Source of the DNA: JBFLYC01 sp040756735
GTDB taxonomy: Bacteria; Bacillota; DSM-16504; Desulfitibacterales; Desulfitibacteraceae
Direction of reading: 5' to 3'
Length of the DNA: 64,000 nt
Assembly (NCBI GenBank): GCA_040756735.1
Contig: JBFLYC010000016.1
Location: 1-64,000 of the forward strand
The position numbers and the translations under genes are program-made. Positions 63,271-64,000 of the stretch are shown here, piece after piece. The notes below the pieces were generated by a model. The model did no database searches. It saw nothing but the letters and a program-made list of their open reading frames with translations, and was not told where the DNA came from. Numbering within the stretch: position 1 is the stretch's first letter; every line of letters starts with the position of its first letter.

Positions 63271-63375
63271 TTGGCGGCCAGGGAAAAAAATGATAGAAAA
63301 GCAAAAAAGAAAATGAAGCAGCTTGAGACACGCGAAAATTTCGAAATGGCCAAGGAATTAAGACCTCAAAAATAG
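63271..63375 (+). CDS. Possible tiny basic protein between rpsT and holA
   Basis: A 34-codon frame starting at TTG 63271 (or TTG 63265, two codons longer) behind a very strong GGAAAGGAGG. The product is lysine-rich and helical in character (AREKNDRKAKKKMKQLETRE, then NFEMAKELRPQK). The bidirectional terminator at 63406 ends the unit. I do not recognise it. The ribosome binding site, the frame filling the gap and the terminator support a real small gene; TTG starts and the short length limit confidence. Confidence 0.5.
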   Translation: MAAREKNDRKAKKKMKQLETRENFEMAKELRPQK

Positions 63376-63405
63376 CTAGTTCCTGAAGTTAACCTCTGAA
63401 AGATT

Positions 63406-63450
63406 ATAACAAAAAAGACCTGCTAACAATATGCAAGTCTTTTTTGTTAT
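63406..63450. terminator. Bidirectional terminator between the small ORF and holA
   Basis: Long arms ATAACAAAAAAGAC / GTCTTTTTTGTTAT give T-runs on both strands. The left arm's complement ends holA, and the right arm ends the plus-strand unit. Confidence 0.88.
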
Positions 63451-64000
63451 TAATATTGAAGACATTCCACATCTTTCATCTGCAGTAATGTAAGTTCCAA
63501 AGACCTTTTTGAGTTAGCTGAAGAGGTTTTTAATTTTATATCAAGGTCCCCCAATTTTGTTAAAATGTCCAGAACTTCTTCCATGTTAAACAGTTTAGAC
63601 TGTTTAAGAATTTTTTCTCCTATGAATGACGCTACATTTAGTTTTTCTATGATAGCCCTGCTTGATACACCTTTATCCTTTAAAACCAGCGCTTTCAAAA
63701 TAAGCCTGAAATGACGGGCAATCAAATGATTAATTAAAATTTCGCTTTCCCCGGCATCTAAAAGGTTTTCTAATCCTTTCAGGGCTCTTTGCATATTTCC
63801 TTCAGCTAAAGCATCAATTACCTGAAAAACCCCAAGGTTCAAAGTCTTTGCAAACACACTTCTAGTTTCTTCCAGCTTTATTACTCTGTTATTCCCTACA
63901 TATGTACAGATCTTGTTTATTTCCCCACTAAGAAAATAAAGGTCTCCGTTAGCAGCCGACGCCAGAAGGCTTATTAAAGCAGCTTCGGGTTCTTTCCCAT
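63450..64000 (-). CDS. holA: DNA polymerase III delta subunit (HolA), 5' part outside window
   Basis: Clamp-loader subunit. The frame stays open from the stop at 63450 to the right edge, so the N-terminal part lies beyond the window; a GTG at 63857 is only internal. The visible about 183 residues include AASAANGDLYFLSGEINKIC-like clamp-loader helices, VFQVIDALAEGNMQRALKGL and FIGEKILKQSKLF, the usual C-terminal half of delta. It faces rpsT as in Bacillus. Confidence 0.85.
   Translation of the reverse strand, partial: GKEPEAALISLLASAANGDLYFLSGEINKICTYVGNNRVIKLEETRSVFAKTLNLGVFQVIDALAEGNMQRALKGLENLLDAGESEILINHLIARHFRLILKALVLKDKGVSSRAIIEKLNVASFIGEKILKQSKLFNMEEVLDILTKLGDLDIKLKTSSANSKRSLELTLLQMKDVECLQY

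Overview
The window looks like a chromosomal segment of an endospore-forming member of the Clostridia (Firmicutes/Bacillota). The evidence is the low G+C content, strong AGGAGG-type ribosome binding sites, a glycine T-box leader and the sporulation genes spoIIP and yqfC/yqfD. The long gene string holA-rpsT-spoIIP-lepA-hemW-hrcA-grpE-dnaK-dnaJ-prmA-rsmE-mtaB-rpsU-nfeD-floA-yqfC-yqfD-phoH-pgpH-ybeY-dgkA-era-recO-glyQS-ppsR-dnaG-sigA also matches the order known from Bacillus subtilis and other Firmicutes. Almost everything is on the minus strand, so transcription runs from high to low coordinates. The species cannot be fixed from the sequence alone.

Right to left. 64-59 kb: 3' part of holA, a tiny basic ORF and rpsT (both +), a small holin-like membrane protein, spoIIP, a one-helix hypothetical protein and murJ. 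59-46 kb: lepA and hemW, then a heat-shock operon with a consensus CIRCE operator: hrcA, an archaeal-type (Group III) chaperonin, grpE, dnaK, dnaJ. It is followed by prmA, rsmE, mtaB, a HIT protein and rpsU. 45.7-35 kb: the nfeD-floA membrane-domain pair, yqfC/yqfD, phoH, the c-di-AMP hydrolase-type pgpH, ybeY, dgkA and two membrane proteins (DUF502, DUF881). 35-24.5 kb: era, recO, T-box controlled glyQS, ppsR with ppdK, tatC and a dGTPase homologue. 24-18.6 kb: dnaG-sigA, a four-tRNA transcription unit (Asn, Met/Ile2, Glu, Val) with its own promoter and terminator, trmK and a NIF3-family gene.

18.6-10 kb: a zinc-ribbon coiled-coil protein, an RNase HI-like protein, a DegS/DegU-like two-component pair, and a Tad/Flp pilus assembly block (cpaB, a receiver-TadZ fusion, cpaF, tadB, tadC) with no visible pilin, secretin or prepilin peptidase. 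10-5.6 kb: a bacterial NHEJ set in which LigD is split into separate polymerase and ligase genes on opposite strands, with an NhaC antiporter between them and ku next to the polymerase. 5.4-0.2 kb: three exported cell-envelope proteins (LysM polysaccharide deacetylase, NamZ-family hydrolase with a stalk domain, and a PHP-domain hydrolase).

The most noteworthy points are the Group III chaperonin inside the CIRCE-controlled dnaK operon, the rearranged split NHEJ set, the pilin-less Tad block beside a two-component system, and a dispersed family of GGGACA...TGTCCC palindromes. These palindromes lie only in spacers, including the dnaK-dnaJ gap and the murJ leader. I found no CRISPR array, prophage, intact insertion sequence, replication origin or rRNA gene. 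Many gene starts were moved inward from the longest ORF because a good ribosome binding site points to a later codon.
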